A stretch of DNA of 64,000 nucleotides from Phymatolithon calcareum (lineage: Eukaryota; Rhodophyta; Florideophyceae; Hapalidiales), in the NCBI GenBank assembly GCA_977006965.1, contig OZ345380.1, forward strand, positions 868,001-932,000, written 5' to 3'. A program made the translations under genes and the position numbers. A model generated the notes under the pieces. It made no database searches, was not told the DNA's origin, and was given only the letters and a program-made list of their open reading frames with translations. Shown in pieces: positions 1 through 11,457 of the stretch. The stretch's first letter is position 1. Each line of letters starts with the position of its first letter.

Positions 1-130
1 GACTGCTTTTGCTGGCGATGCAAACATACTGCGTATTCGTACGCAAGAGCTAAAAGGAATATAGACAAAGCTGCGCGTCCTCCGTATCCACAGAAAAATC
101 TGGCGCAGCTCCATGTAACCAAGTTCTATC
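1..130 (-). pseudogene. Duplicated 3' scrap of the Nup88-like gene
   Basis: Bases 1-98 match 30170-30267 with four substitutions, and 99-130 match 30389-30420. The intervening 121 bp of the original, which hold the stop codon and the last 29 or so codons, are missing. This is therefore a partial DNA-level copy of the 3' end and downstream flank of the nucleoporin gene at 30300-32858, in the same orientation and carrying an internal deletion. It is cut by the window edge, so the full size of the duplication is unknown. Similarity fades after about 130. Confidence 0.85.
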
Positions 131-232
131 TCGATTCGGTTAACCAGTGGTCTTGATTAATTACTCCTACACTCAACGGCTCGCTCATCTCAAAAAGCAA
201 AACCAATGTGGCACGGCGTGGCGAAGCTCGAC

Positions 233-2278
233 TCACTCGATCCGGTCGTTCGGCTCAAGTCCCGGAACTACGTAGGTTCCGTGAGAGTTCTTCAGGGTCA
301 CAGGCTCTTGCGGGAACCGGGCCGCGTGGGCCGGATCCGTGGTGGTCAAGGGAATTGTGGTATCACTCAAAATGGAGAGCCGATTGCTTTGGGGCGTAGC
401 CGGCAGCGGATTGTAGAGTCGCATCATCACCTGGTATTTCACCTTCTCGTCCGTCGGGGTTGGGAGCCAGTTGTTGCGTCGGATATGCTTGTTGCGTTTT
501 GCGCGTTCCTCGGGCGGGTTGGGCTGTAGAAAAATCGTTAGTGATCCGTCTTTGTTGAGCTCCAAATTGGCGCCCCGCAGCGTGGCCCCGTAAAGCTGTT
601 GTGAGCCTAGCGAGTGGACGGGGATCACCTCGCCCGCCAGGAAATTGCGCCCTTGGTCGACTTCTTCAACTTCCACAGCCCGCATTTGTTTCTTATCGGA
701 ACTTGGATGCCACGTGTCGCTCAGCTGAAAGGATTCACTGGTGGCGTTGATCACGTAGTAGGGCGTTTCTGGTAACAGCCCATTCGGTGCCTGAGCAAAG
801 AACAATGTGTCGTTGTCGTTAAAATCGGCGAATTCATTGGAAAAGTGGGTGGTGTCTCGCACCGAGACGGGCTTGTTTGGAACCTGCGAATACGCCGTGT
901 TTTTCACGGCCGCGGCTGCCACACAAGGGAGGTTGGCATTGCTGCCGCTGGCACTCTCGTAGGTGTAGATAGTAACGCTCCAGAATCCCTTCTCATTGAG
1001 CGGCGGTAGGTGATCCGGTTCGAAGTGGAGCTTGTAGCGATTCCCGCCCTTGAGGGTGTTGCCGTCGCGGTCATGGCCGGTAAGCGGATAGGTCCCGTCG
1101 GGTGCCAAGCTGGCGATCCCACCCTGAAAGGCTGCCATGGAACGGACGAACCATCCGCTTAGGGTATTGGGGTACTTGCCGATATTGGAAGTGGTTACCA
1201 TCTGCCAGTAGTGCTGTTTTTCCGAACCCCTCACAGCGAACATCTGGCCGGCCTTCAGCAGTAAATTGCCCAAGTCCCCCGCGACTTGGAGAAGAATTCG
1301 TTGGCGTTCATTCAACTGTTCCAGATTAAATCCGGTGGCGTCCAGTCCCAAAGGCGAGAAACTGGCGAATACCTCGGTTTGCCCCCACGAGGGGCTGGGG
1401 CTCATCAGATACGGCGGCAACGCGGTATCCGAAAAGGCCGGTTTTCTCGGAGGCGGGTTGTTCCGCACAGCATTGCCGAGCCAGGTAAAAAAGGTCAGCC
1501 CATCCTTGGGTGGTGACTCGAATTCTTCGGGAGCTGGCTCGGTCCTTGGCGGGCACGCGTTGGTGCCGTCAAACGGCGCCAATGTGAATTTCGTCGAGTA
1601 AATGTAGGCATTGCTTGCTTTCAAGTTCGCTGGCGAACCCGGTACCGCGTAGGGATTCACTGGTAAGCGCACGATCAGCCAAGCATGATCGGTGTCCACG
1701 GGAAGGATCTGGTCAGGCATGTAGCCATCCTTCACGTGGGCCTGCGAGTCGAGGTAGCCCGGGTCGTTAGGGCCCACGATGAGGAAAGATTTCGCGTCAG
1801 TACCGGGCGAAGTACGCAGTCCGATGGAAGCCTGCGAGTTGCCGTATGCGTCATCCAGTTGCACCACGTAGTAAAAGGGAACTTGAGGCACTATAAAGAT
1901 CTGCGGTCCCATGCTCAAATCCAGGAATGCGCTCGAGTAGAGAACGTCCACGTTGGGGGCACTGACGGGCGACGGCTCCTGCCATTTAGGTATCACCACC
2001 GCGCGAAAGAAGGAGTTCACCGGCGTCTTACTCGTTTTAGCACGCTTCAGGCGGTAAACGGTCATGGGCGCGTACCCCCACACAAATGCCTTAAGCGCAA
2101 GTTTCAAAAAGTCATGATCGTCCATCGAGAGGCTCGCCTCGTTCAGCACTTCGGCGGGGATGGCACAATTCTGCACATCGCCAAGACGCAACGCTTCGGC
2201 ATACTTGGCGGCATCGAAACAGCCATACGATTTCTTGTTCGACCAGACTTGTAGCTCATCATTCGAGGATACCGTCAT
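233..2278 (-). CDS. DUF1254/DUF1214 domain protein, bacterial type
   Basis: Intact 681-residue frame; an upstream in-frame GTG at 2308 would add ten residues, but the first ATG is at 2278. The N-terminal half (about residues 55-215) has DUF1254 signatures such as NVDVLYSSAFLDLS followed by a YYVVQLDDAYGN stretch. The C-terminal part (about 420-650) has DUF1214 signatures: FWSVTIYTYES, then NWLPTP and a final MMRLYNPLP. DUF1254/DUF1214 proteins are widespread in bacteria and some algae and fungi; their reaction is not firmly known, so no enzymatic role is given. About 70 residues between the DUF1214 halves (TPYYVINATSESFQLSDT region) look like an inserted beta-rich module of a type seen in phage and bacterial surface proteins. 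No signal peptide or membrane segment is evident. It is neighboured by a nucleoporin scrap and a transposase scrap, so it is embedded in eukaryotic repeat DNA. Horizontal acquisition is an inference. Confidence 0.8.
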   Translation of the reverse strand: MTVSSNDELQVWSNKKSYGCFDAAKYAEALRLGDVQNCAIPAEVLNEASLSMDDHDFLKLALKAFVWGYAPMTVYRLKRAKTSKTPVNSFFRAVVIPKWQEPSPVSAPNVDVLYSSAFLDLSMGPQIFIVPQVPFYYVVQLDDAYGNSQASIGLRTSPGTDAKSFLIVGPNDPGYLDSQAHVKDGYMPDQILPVDTDHAWLIVRLPVNPYAVPGSPANLKASNAYIYSTKFTLAPFDGTNACPPRTEPAPEEFESPPKDGLTFFTWLGNAVRNNPPPRKPAFSDTALPPYLMSPSPSWGQTEVFASFSPLGLDATGFNLEQLNERQRILLQVAGDLGNLLLKAGQMFAVRGSEKQHYWQMVTTSNIGKYPNTLSGWFVRSMAAFQGGIASLAPDGTYPLTGHDRDGNTLKGGNRYKLHFEPDHLPPLNEKGFWSVTIYTYESASGSNANLPCVAAAAVKNTAYSQVPNKPVSVRDTTHFSNEFADFNDNDTLFFAQAPNGLLPETPYYVINATSESFQLSDTWHPSSDKKQMRAVEVEEVDQGRNFLAGEVIPVHSLGSQQLYGATLRGANLELNKDGSLTIFLQPNPPEERAKRNKHIRRNNWLPTPTDEKVKYQVMMRLYNPLPATPQSNRLSILSDTTIPLTTTDPAHAARFPQEPVTLKNSHGTYVVPGLEPNDRIE

Positions 2279-2476
2279 GGGAATTCCCTTCAATGGCAAG
2301 GCTGGCACGTTTGAATATTGGCTGTCAACCCGCGCGCGACCGATGCTAATGCTGGAAGATCAATTCTGCAAGCCTCCGGTGTCATTGCAATTGTCCATTT
2401 TTCAATTTCCGCATCTCCCAGTGAGCTCACTGTAAAGAGAATCCTGGACGAGACTTCTCAATGATTTGAAATTTAT

Positions 2477-2680
2477 TCAAAAATCAACACTAAACAACGG
2501 TTCCTCTTGTAAAATTAAATGAGTAATGTTAAGCACAGCAAAGAAGCAATCGCCGTGCCGCGCGATATCATGTCGAAATCGTTGTTTGAGCACACTAAAT
2601 TGTTTCAATCGTTTGTTCACGGTTTCGTGTCGCGCCCGAATCCTCGCCAACGTAACATGCATTGGATGTTGCGTCCCAGG
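2477..2680 (-). pseudogene. Harbinger/PIF-type transposase C-terminal scrap
   Basis: The minus-strand frame contains ARIRARHETVNKRLKQF, then a QRFRHD segment, a HGDCF motif and the ending EPLFSVDF. This is the characteristic C-terminus of DDE_4/Harbinger-like transposases of algae and oomycetes. Only about 65 codons remain. The catalytic DDE core and N-terminus are absent, and the sequence upstream (above about 2680) does not continue the homology. It is a dead fragment. Confidence 0.75.
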
Positions 2681-2697
2681 GGGCTGCACGCACCGCG

Positions 2698-2965
2698 TGA
2701 CAGTCTCGCGACTGGTTTCGGTCACGCGTTACGTGACATATCTGTCACGCTAGGGTAATTACAATACAATCATAGGATAGTAATTGTAATTGGTCTTGGC
2801 CGGGGTCACAGTGACATGATGTATGATAGATTGTGACGTGACGTGTAACGTATGACTGAGGAACCGTAACGAGGAGGAATAGAGTATGATTGACTATGAT
2901 TCTGGTGTTGATAAGGGGTGTTGATCACGTCACAGGAGTGACGTGAGTGACTGTTCGTCACACAG
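2698..2965. repeat. Dense GTGAC/GTCAC motif array
   Basis: About 13 copies of GTGAC or its complement GTCAC lie in roughly 270 bp, some overlapping as TGACGTGACG and paired as GTCACAGTGAC. By chance about 0.5 would be expected. The array lies just upstream of the Harbinger scrap and has no open frame. It could be a degenerate satellite, a transposon subterminal repeat cluster, or binding sites for a bZIP-like factor; nothing in the sequence decides between these. Confidence 0.6.
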
Positions 2966-4344
2966 AGACGGCAATTTCATAGCGCACCCCAGGTCCATTC
3001 GACTTATGGCTGTACCAGCATGCATCAAAAGGAGAGGGTTCTTGTATAGAGCAATCTGTCCGATCTGCAGAAATAAAGCACCCTTCTACGGGCTCGTCAA
3101 GCAGACGATCTGCAAAGGAAGTCTTTAGAAATTTAATATTAGAATGATATTACGCAGAAGAAGAAGAAAATTGTTATAAAACTAACTAATTTTAATGAAC
3201 TTAACAGTTGTACATACTTCCATTGCCATTTTCTGTATGTCTTTTCGTCCACGCCAGCAAGGGTGGCGTGGACGTGCTCAGTGGCAAAGACCTTCAGAAA
3301 CATCAAAGCTCAGAGCATGTGCACAGGCTTGCTCTGTAGCGGCCACAAGCCCCAGAGAATGGACCACAACAAACTGCAAACACTTGTACTTGCGCCGAAT
3401 AATGCGCGAAAGCGCCGATTCGCGTGAACAACACTGACGCCGGGCGCTCTCCCCAAAATCCCAGCCCCGAGGGCAGCGAAGTCGCTGGACGACACATAGT
3501 CGTCGTCTTCCATGTTGTGAACGCACTGCAGTGCAGCCGTGTACAGTACTAGTACGACGGTGATGCAAGGTACTGCATATCTCTGTGTACTTTTCAGTAC
3601 AATATGTAGAGATGCATTCCACGGAAGTACTAGTACACCAGTGCAGACAAAATTCATACACGGAAATACATACATCAGCTATCATACAGTACATACGTGA
3701 AACAAAACATTTTCTTCAGCTCATACTGCAGTGGAATATCATATGCAGTAAACGTTTTTGAATTTTCAAAAACGTTACGGAACTGAGATTCAGATTTTCG
3801 GCATCGTTGTTTTTCAAAAATGTAGAGTGTGGCATGGCCGTTTTGAAAATAAGGGAGGCTGTTTAAGGCGACTGGGTGAGATTTTTTCTATAAAAATCGC
3901 AACGTTTGTATTAATAGGAGAGTATCTATCATCTAACGGTCAAATTTATTCGCAAAATTGTCCAATGTGCTTCACTTGCGTATCTGAAAAACGGCATTTG
4001 GGCATAAAAACGGCATTTCGGACAACTTTGGAGAAGTATTACTCGGAACAAATGTACAGTTGCCAGTCTAGTTCTTGCTTGTTTTCACAACTGTAAGTAG
4101 CCCTATTTAGGTTGGCTCGCACAATGATAAGTATTACTCTAAATTTCAAGTTATTTCAATGCTTGTTTTTGTGCCAGGCAAGGCGTTGGGGTTGTTCCAA
4201 AAGTTGCTCTTGAAAAAGAAAATCTGAAAAGTTTCGTAACTATTCTAATTGGTCAGTAGTATTTTCATTAATTTTATTGGTAGATCAAAAACAAGACCTC
4301 AGAATGTTGTCGTAAACTATGATACTTTACTCTATGGTATGTCC
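2966..4344. other. Gene-free spacer with one hairpin
   Basis: I see no convincing gene. A perfect 10-bp inverted repeat (CGTCCACGCC at 3246-3255, GGCGTGGACG at 3264-3273) has an 8-base loop. From about 3590 to 3740 there are several GTACTAGTAC-like short palindromes. The short open frames here show no protein-like character. Confidence 0.5.
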
Positions 4345-4384
4345 TTCCCGCCAAATGCATAGTCCACTATGCATTTGGCGGGAA
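4345..4384. repeat. Perfect palindrome, 19-bp arms
   Basis: The arm TTCCCGCCAAATGCATAGT (4345-4363) is followed by CC and its exact reverse complement (4366-4384). It lies about 100 bp upstream of the ORF at 4483. It could be a minimal palindromic element, two head-to-head terminal repeats, or a strong RNA hairpin. Confidence 0.85.
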
Positions 4385-4482
4385 TACATTGTGGATAATA
4401 GTCTATTGCATTACGTTTTTCGTGCCTAAAATAGTTGAGAATCAATTCAGCGCTGCCGCACTCCTAGTCTCACATTTTCGCC

Positions 4483-5464
4483 ATGGCACCGAAGCGGAAA
4501 AATCCGCATCCCGACTCTATCGCTGCGAATCCGCGCGCGGCCCGCATACTAGCCCAACTAGTTGCGACAGGGGCTGTTAAGCCTGCGGATAAGTCGGCGG
4601 ATTGGTACAAGAACAAGCAGTATGCCGCCATCTTTTCTCTGTGCGATCCCGAAAATTTTTGGAAATGGTTTAAAAAGCTAGTGGACGAGAAATACGGCGA
4701 AGCTACCGCTAACGTAAGGCTTTTTTTATTATCTCTATTCTACTTTTCGATTTCTTCTTTTCTAACACTTTCGTTTTTTGCAGCGTCTAAAACTCGTCCG
4801 AAGACGAGTATGATGGCAGATATCATCCTCGGTGGCGCGGCTGAAGATGCCGAGGATGCTTTAATGGACCACGAAGATGACGCCTCGGGGGTTGAAGGCG
4901 GAAGCGACGCGGTTCCGGGGGGGCGAACTGCTCATGGCACCGCTGCAATTCAAGCCCCTCTTCGTCCTTTCCGAGTGGAAGCACCCGAGGATGAAGGATA
5001 ACCGAGTCTCTGTGGCTGTGCTGCTACCCACCGGTGTTGGTGAGAAAAAAGGCGACGTGCGCGTGACCGTTGAGGACGGTTTGTTTTTACGGGTTGATGT
5101 CGTCTGGCCTCCTGCGCTCACGAATGTGCCTATTTTAATGGAGATGTGGCTCCAGGGGGATGGTGTCCCTAAAATTGAGGACTACCATCTCCAGGTGCAG
5201 GGCTTTTACGACTACCTGGAGCAATTCCAGGCGAACCAGCGAGACAAGCTTGAGTCTTTTTCCCGCCTTCCGCTCCCTTTTGTAGTCAAACCAGATTTTG
5301 AGAGGCATGTTTTAGGCTGGGAAGGGTCTTCTCAAATTATTCTTTTCGTCACTTTATCGGCTCCGAACCGCAACTTCAACCCCGACGAGAAGGAGCTTGT
5401 AGTTAAAATTCTGAAGAGGTCGACAGGTGGAGCCGTTGCTGCTACGAGCTCAGTATCGCAGTAA
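4483..5464 (+). CDS. CS/Hsp20-like ORF of unknown role, one frame break
   Basis: Starts at an ATG in a good context. Residues 1-77 are basic then mixed (MAPKRKNPHPDS start; a segment with FWKWFKKLVDEKYGE). At 4714 GTAAGG begins a pyrimidine-rich stretch ending TTTTTTGCAG at 4783, a convincing 70-nt intron. The next acidic stretch (ADIILGGAAEDAEDA) reads in the original frame, while from about 4925 the sensible frame (FKPLFVLSEWKHPR to the stop at 5464) is shifted by one. The switch falls at a run of seven Gs (4917-4923). Using the intron as drawn gives a stop at 4811; an alternative acceptor at 4876 restores one frame. The C-terminal 180 residues (VAVLLPTG, VTVEDGLFLRVDVVWPP) resemble a CS/alpha-crystallin beta-sandwich; this is inference. 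It may be a transposon passenger or an orphan algal family. Confidence 0.55.
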
Positions 5465-6256
5465 ACATTGGTAGAAATTTTTAATTACACAATTTCCGTG
5501 GCCAAAACTACAAAAAATTAACTTTCCCGAATCACCCTGGGGGAGCAGAATTCTGGCTCGATCATAAATTTATCATCCTGAGATGCGATATTTTGTACAT
5601 TTTTAACATGTACAGTACTATAAAGTATCATTTTGAAATGGGATTTTTCGTATTCCAAACTGAGTTATTTCATTGTTTCATTGGTATTCTGCTTAGTACA
5701 AAGCTCAGTCTTACAGATTTTATGAATGATCCACTGTTTGTGCTATCGACGAGAGGCACAAATCACCATGTCGAAAACTTCACCTTAGCTTTGTAACTTA
5801 GAAAGAGGGGGCCAGACAAATCTTGCCGGTAAAAATTGCATAAAAGTTTCTACTTTGGGGAGGGCATTCTGGACGAGAGAGAATCCAGGTGCATAGCATT
5901 GGTCATCTTCAACCTCTCATCAGGAAAGCGGTAGGTCAACGACGATCGAACGAAGTGCCCTAGTTGTATGAATTGTATGTAGAACTTCAACAACTGTAGT
6001 GCAAATCGTGGAATGGAATATCAATGAGGGGCTTGGGTCGCGGTCTATTTAACTGAATTCTGATAGAGATAGAACAGTTTTAGCTGCGCGCAATGAAAAT
6101 CTGATAATCGATATTATTGGAGTTTACTTGAAGGGAAATCGAACAGTGCTTTACTGACTGCAATTAGCGGGAACTTGGGCAATATTGAAGATAATGGAAA
6201 TATAAAAATGATGGCAAAGAGGTCGAGATGGAGTTAAAATGAATCAAATTTGGAGA
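5465..6256. other. Gene-free spacer
   Basis: AT-rich sequence without a coding-like frame, recognisable repeat or clear regulatory element. It separates the CS-like ORF from the 3' end of the large minus-strand transposon. Confidence 0.5.
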
Positions 6257-9200
6257 CTAGCCTTTTCGGGGGGGATAACCTTCAGTCCTGGAGAGAATAT
6301 GGAAGAAAGAGCCTTCCAAAGGGCTGCATGATTCCCCATGATCCAATTTCCTTCGTTCTTTCCTCACTCGGCATACACCAGGAATACAATCGTGCAGAAC
6401 ACCAACACGCCGTAGAGAAGGTCGAATCTTGAGGAAGGAAAATGGGCGCAGCCCGTCTTGGTCATGCATGAGTACGCTGCATTTGCGGTCGCAAGGACTT
6501 CTTTGAGTAGCTTCAGTCTCAAACTTTTGGCATGGCAGCACAGCTGCAAAGTTCTCAGTTCGTGTATCGTTCTTTTGGACTTTAAAAAAGGACGAGACAA
6601 ACCATAGAGACTGACCGCTTTCGATATGAAGATTGACCCCGTTTTCTATTGTACAGTTCTGTACAACAAATGGATAGTGGAAGGAGAACTGTAAAGGATG
6701 TAGGCATGCCGTCTCAACCACATCACCGTGCTGAATGGAGGGACCAGGTAGTCCTGCTGTTGTAACTGCAGAGATTTTGTTCGCAATTTGAATGAAGGTT
6801 GCGTCCGATCGCAGGCGAAGCGCATGACGAAATAGTAGCCATGCACGTCTCCTATGCTTAGTTCTTAGCACAGTGTCTTCTTGTAACAGCATCACACATC
6901 CCGAAATTGACCATTACAATTTTTGGATACATTTTCGCGCATTGACATCACAGTGACCGCCGGACTGCGCAACTGATTTGGAACACATGCAACAGGGCCA
7001 ATTGCTTTTCGAACCTGGAGGGCTTGATGTTTGTCCATCTTTCCATTTATGACGGAAATAGCATCTCTCCCTGCGAGAAGCCGAAAGCACGCACGAAGCA
7101 CATCTATATCACCGTTGAATGGGTTCTCTGCGGCTAAAGTGAGCCTCCCTTGCCAATTATTTACAGTGACGTGCAGCATCGACTGTATATGCAGATTTCG
7201 GTTATTTAACTGTTGTATGCCGCGTTTGAGAGATTGATGTGCCTTGTCGAGCACTAGCTCTCCGATTCGTGAACAATGACATATCATTGGCAAGGTGGAA
7301 TCCACGAGCTCGCGAAGAAGATGAACATTGGGCGGTCAATTGTCTTATTTGCCAGGAGACTCAGTGTCATTTCTTTAGTGAGACGGACCCTTCGAGTCTC
7401 CCCACAAGCAGGGTCATCCAGGTCCAGCACATCACTGTCTTGCATTGTGCATATGTTTTGAATAAGCTGAAGGGGACATTCAGTTAGTTTTTGAAGGTAC
7501 ATAATTCGATTTTGACAGCTTCGGTCATAGAACAACAAGCACGATATTGCACCGTCGCGTTCTATGAGGCCCTGCACAGTCGTGCTCGCATCCGTGTCGG
7601 CGAATCTAACCATTGGCACAGTTGTGCGTGTTCTGAATTGAAATGTGTTACAGTTTATGGGCATAGATCAAGTTCCGTTTTCTTGGCCAGCGAGAACGTA
7701 GCCGCGTCGCTATCTGCGCACGAGCTAATACTCGCCACACTTGCTTTTATTGAAACCGCTCGTGCACGCTAACAAAGAGATTATTCCTTTTGGGGTGTTA
7801 CAAACTCACGTGCATTTGCACGTGCGGATATCAGATGTATAGCTTGTGGCACGCCCAGTATGTCTGGGGAGCTGAATTTCTTGGCGGATGCTGGATAGGT
7901 TACATGTGATGGTGTCAACCCTCCACTTCAAAACAAAGGCAGCTCACAGCGGGGTACCTCCTCGACAAAGTGGGAGACATCGCCAGCAGTTTTTGTTTTT
8001 CGTCCTCCTTAACGAAGGAGGACGCGTACGCTAGTTCGGCGAACTTGCCAAATTGTAGACTTACCTCAATTTGTCACAGTTCCAAATCTGGCATGTCCCA
8101 TAGTTCCGATATTAGGCGAGACACAGATCCGACAAGCTGGAATGCTAGAAGGCATCTTGGATGCAGCTCTGGAGGGGAATTTAATATCGCTTGAACATGG
8201 TCATGCCCCGCACGAAATCCCAGCTCAGCAACTACACAGAGGGCATACATTTCAGTCATAGACATGGTAAACAAATGCTTCTTTTCGTGGTCAAACAATC
8301 TGTTTTGCTGAGGGAGCTTGCATTCTGAGAGGAACGAAATCATGAACTGCTAGCAAGTCACCCTGTGCTGTGCTCACGGTAGCATTTTGAACCCGAGGTC
8401 GATGCAGTCACGGGCATGGCCTGTCAGCAAATGATCGGGTGCAATAAAGCAAGCACGGTAGGGATCAATTAAACCAAGAACTATGGGGAAGCCATTATTC
8501 GTAGACGGAATTTTTGGAATAGCCTCGATCATGGCTTGCCGAAGAGCATGAATGGGCACACGTTCTTCAGACCCGTGAGGCTTAATTCCGAGCAATCTGC
8601 ACGTTTCAACCTGGGCTTTGCAGTCACGAACGGCGCAATGCTGGTAATATCCGCGTGAGAATCCACTCATAGAGCTAGAAATGCCTGCCCGAACGTATCT
8701 ACTTCCAACCAGCCACGAAGACTCTCTAGTAACGCGGCAAAGATAGCAGAAAGATGTGGCTGTATGGCCGAGGACGTCTAGTTCCGCATTCAAGGCTGGG
8801 GTGTCACCCAAAAAGCCTACGAGATCAAGGAATATCCTACGCTGCTCACCCTCAGCATCGTAATCCAGAATGCCTTCGGTCATCCCAGCAATGATATCTT
8901 GCTGGATTAGCTTGAAAATTGCACCAAATTTGACTCCTGGTGGCAAGAGGCTAATGATACGGACAGCGGAAGAAGAAGATCGACCTTGCCGAGGAAGATT
9001 CAAGCATTGCATGTAAAATCCATCACCCGAAGCGGATTTACCGGTAATCATTTGGAAGCCGTCCCAAAACAAAATGAACCGAGAGATGAAGTACTTCTCG
9101 CTGCTTGGCAATGTCCCTTGCTTCTGATAGGCTTGTATATGTCAATACTAGGCTTGCCGTGATGCATTTCCAGCATTAATAAGCGAGACACATATCTGAA

Positions 9201-10983
9201 AGATTCGGCACTATTTCTGTTCAGAGATGAGCAAATCTGGTCCAAATTGTTCATGCTGGGTGATTGAGGAATCGATATTTGTCCGGGAATCCAAAAAATG
9301 TGCCTCCTTCTCTCTTCGTTCTCCACCCAAAAGCGATGTACCACAAACAATCGGGCGTCCTTATCGGAAGTAGCAGAACACTGTAACGTGGAGGAAGCGG
9401 AGTGTTCTTTGGGCGTGCACGGACTCAACATAGTGACAACATCTCCTGGTTTTAGAATAGGCTTTTTCCAGTCTCTCCAAGCCCTTTCTATTACTTCCTT
9501 TCTCTTTTTCTGTGCCGTACGACGCATCTTTATTGCGGCGGGCAACTCAGGAGACAGCTTTTTCTTTTTACGACGTGGTGCGCGGTCATCGCTGTTGTCT
9601 GGTTCGAAAAATTCTTGTACAGCGCTTTCAGGGTCGAGTGGAAGCTCAGAAATATGAACGTCAACAGCGTCAGTCGGCGAGCTCTAGTGTTCATAATTTA
9701 GAGCTTCGAAAATACACTTATACCTCTCTGGGACATTTTTGTCGATGGACTGCTCAAAGTCAGGAATGCTTGGCCGATAATGATGATGGACAGTCCAAAT
9801 CATTGTGACAACACCATGAAGAATAGATGCGGACAGATTGGGGCTCGGAGATCCAAGCACGGCAGAAATATCAACGCAGAGGGGAGCACCCCCGATCAGA
9901 GCTACACGAATGGTGTCGTCCGGCTCGCAAAATGAAGCCATAGGATCCCCTCTCGGGTATTTGTCAATGCTCACGCTCCTAGTCGGTCCATAGAACGAGT
10001 CACGAGCAGCAACGACTGTCCAGGTGTCTACGCAATCGTGAAATTGCTGCGCTAAATTAGTTCCAGCTTGAAGACACGTGGAGCGCATTTGGGCGAACAC
10101 GGGACCAGTGGCATGATCCTTGCGGGCGTACTCACTAGGGAGAACGATTCGAACCAATGCCTGGGGAATTCCTTCCGAAGTCACAATGTTCACGCGAGCC
10201 CCGGCGGCCTTAGAGTTCATGTATTCGAGTGTGTTAGCGCCCCGAACAGCCAGAGACCTGAATAGAATTGGCTTAAAAATGCGATGGAGCGTTGAAAAGT
10301 GAGGCAGGCAAGACACCTGTCTGCTCTTCACGGTCCCGGTGTTCAATTCATCATCAGATTTGTTCCGTGGGCTATATTTCAGACGGCCAAACGTTTCCGC
10401 CACAGATCGCATAGCCTTGTACATTTTCTTGGTCATTTTCATAGTCCCTCCCGTCATTAAGATTCCCCAGATTACTCTCCAGCCTGGGATCAGAAGTTCT
10501 GTGCGTGTATCTGAAACATTGCTAGAGTTCGGCACGATGGATGCGACGGCCTGGGCTGGCGATGGCTACTGCTTCGTCACAGGCGAGTACTGCAGATGAA
10601 ATCTCTTCGTCATCATCCGCGGTGATGTGTTCGCCATGATGAAATCCAATTGTAGAGTCTACATCGCGGTCGTCTTCGAATGGTACGTCAGCCTCAGCTG
10701 TGGACTCTCGCGCCATCATAGGATCATGATTCGCTTCTGCACAATCAGAGTCAGGATTTCTGAGATCCGTAGCGCTCGAGACGTGATAAACGGATAAGTT
10801 GAAGTCGACTTCTTCCTGCAACAAAGAATTATCACCTTCATGTTCGGTCAGTTGAGATTGATGCTCTTGAAAGTCCGTCAACGGCCTGTCAGCAGGGCGA
10901 CTTGAAGAATATAGATCACAAACGTAATGCAGCTCCTTAAATCGATTTCTGCTTCTTCTCCTTCTGTTGCGAGATTTCTCCAT
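6257..10983 (-). pseudogene. Large DDE transposase gene (CMC/KDZ-like), decayed
   Basis: A run of minus-strand frames reads like one protein of about 1300 residues, from the ATG at 10983 to the stop at 6257. In order: an acidic N-terminus (10522-10983); 9684-10535; a basic linker and a FILFWDGFQ segment (9048-9111); the core with LVGFLGDTPALNAELDVLGHT, then FCYLCRVTR and DHLLTGHARDC (8378-9111); then HCSRIGELVLDKAHQSLKR (about 7230-7305) and the C-terminal GYPPRKG (6257). Proteins with GDTPA..FC.LC.. cores are transposases of large DDE elements in algae, fungi and oomycetes; exact superfamily assignment (CMC or KDZ) is uncertain. A 78-nt intron (GTGAGC at 8377 to CAG at 8300) joins two frames cleanly, and GTGAGT near 7812 looks like another donor. 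Frame breaks best explained by one missing or extra base occur near 9126, 7915, 7660, 7305 and 6893, with in-frame stops at 8074 (TGA) and 9685 (TAG, possibly inside a 42-nt intron). No terminal repeats were found. Confidence 0.65.
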
Positions 10984-11457
10984 GATAAGGAGAATTGATC
11001 TGCTATCCACTGGGTAGGACGGTTATTTTTGGTGGCAAGGGGAGGAGCCTCGCTTGATTCGCGCAAGTATGTCAACCACATGTGCCCAAGTACAATGGTT
11101 AACTGGGTTACAATTCCTGACCTTCAGAATACAGCTCATGCTGCTCATGGTTACCGGCAGACAATGCTCTACACTACCCGAGAATGTATTTTAATGGATA
11201 TCGGATTGCCTTAAAGAACCTATCCGTCCTCAAGTATTACGGAAAATGGTCATAATTTTCCATTTTATAACCTATTCTAGATGCTCTTTTCACATATGCA
11301 GTTTAGTTCATTAGTATACTGCAAACATGTGACAGCTTTTTATTCAAATTTACAATTGTTTACGGTTTCCGATGCAGCGTTTGCTCTTCCCGCGTGTCCG
11401 TTGCTGTCGATAATATCGATGGACAAAGTTGTACGTGGCATACGCCTCTAGGAAGAA

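Noticed and set aside
3278-3694. 138-codon minus-strand frame
   Set aside because: Repetitive Cys/Ser/Thr-rich translation of short palindromic DNA; no start context or homology.
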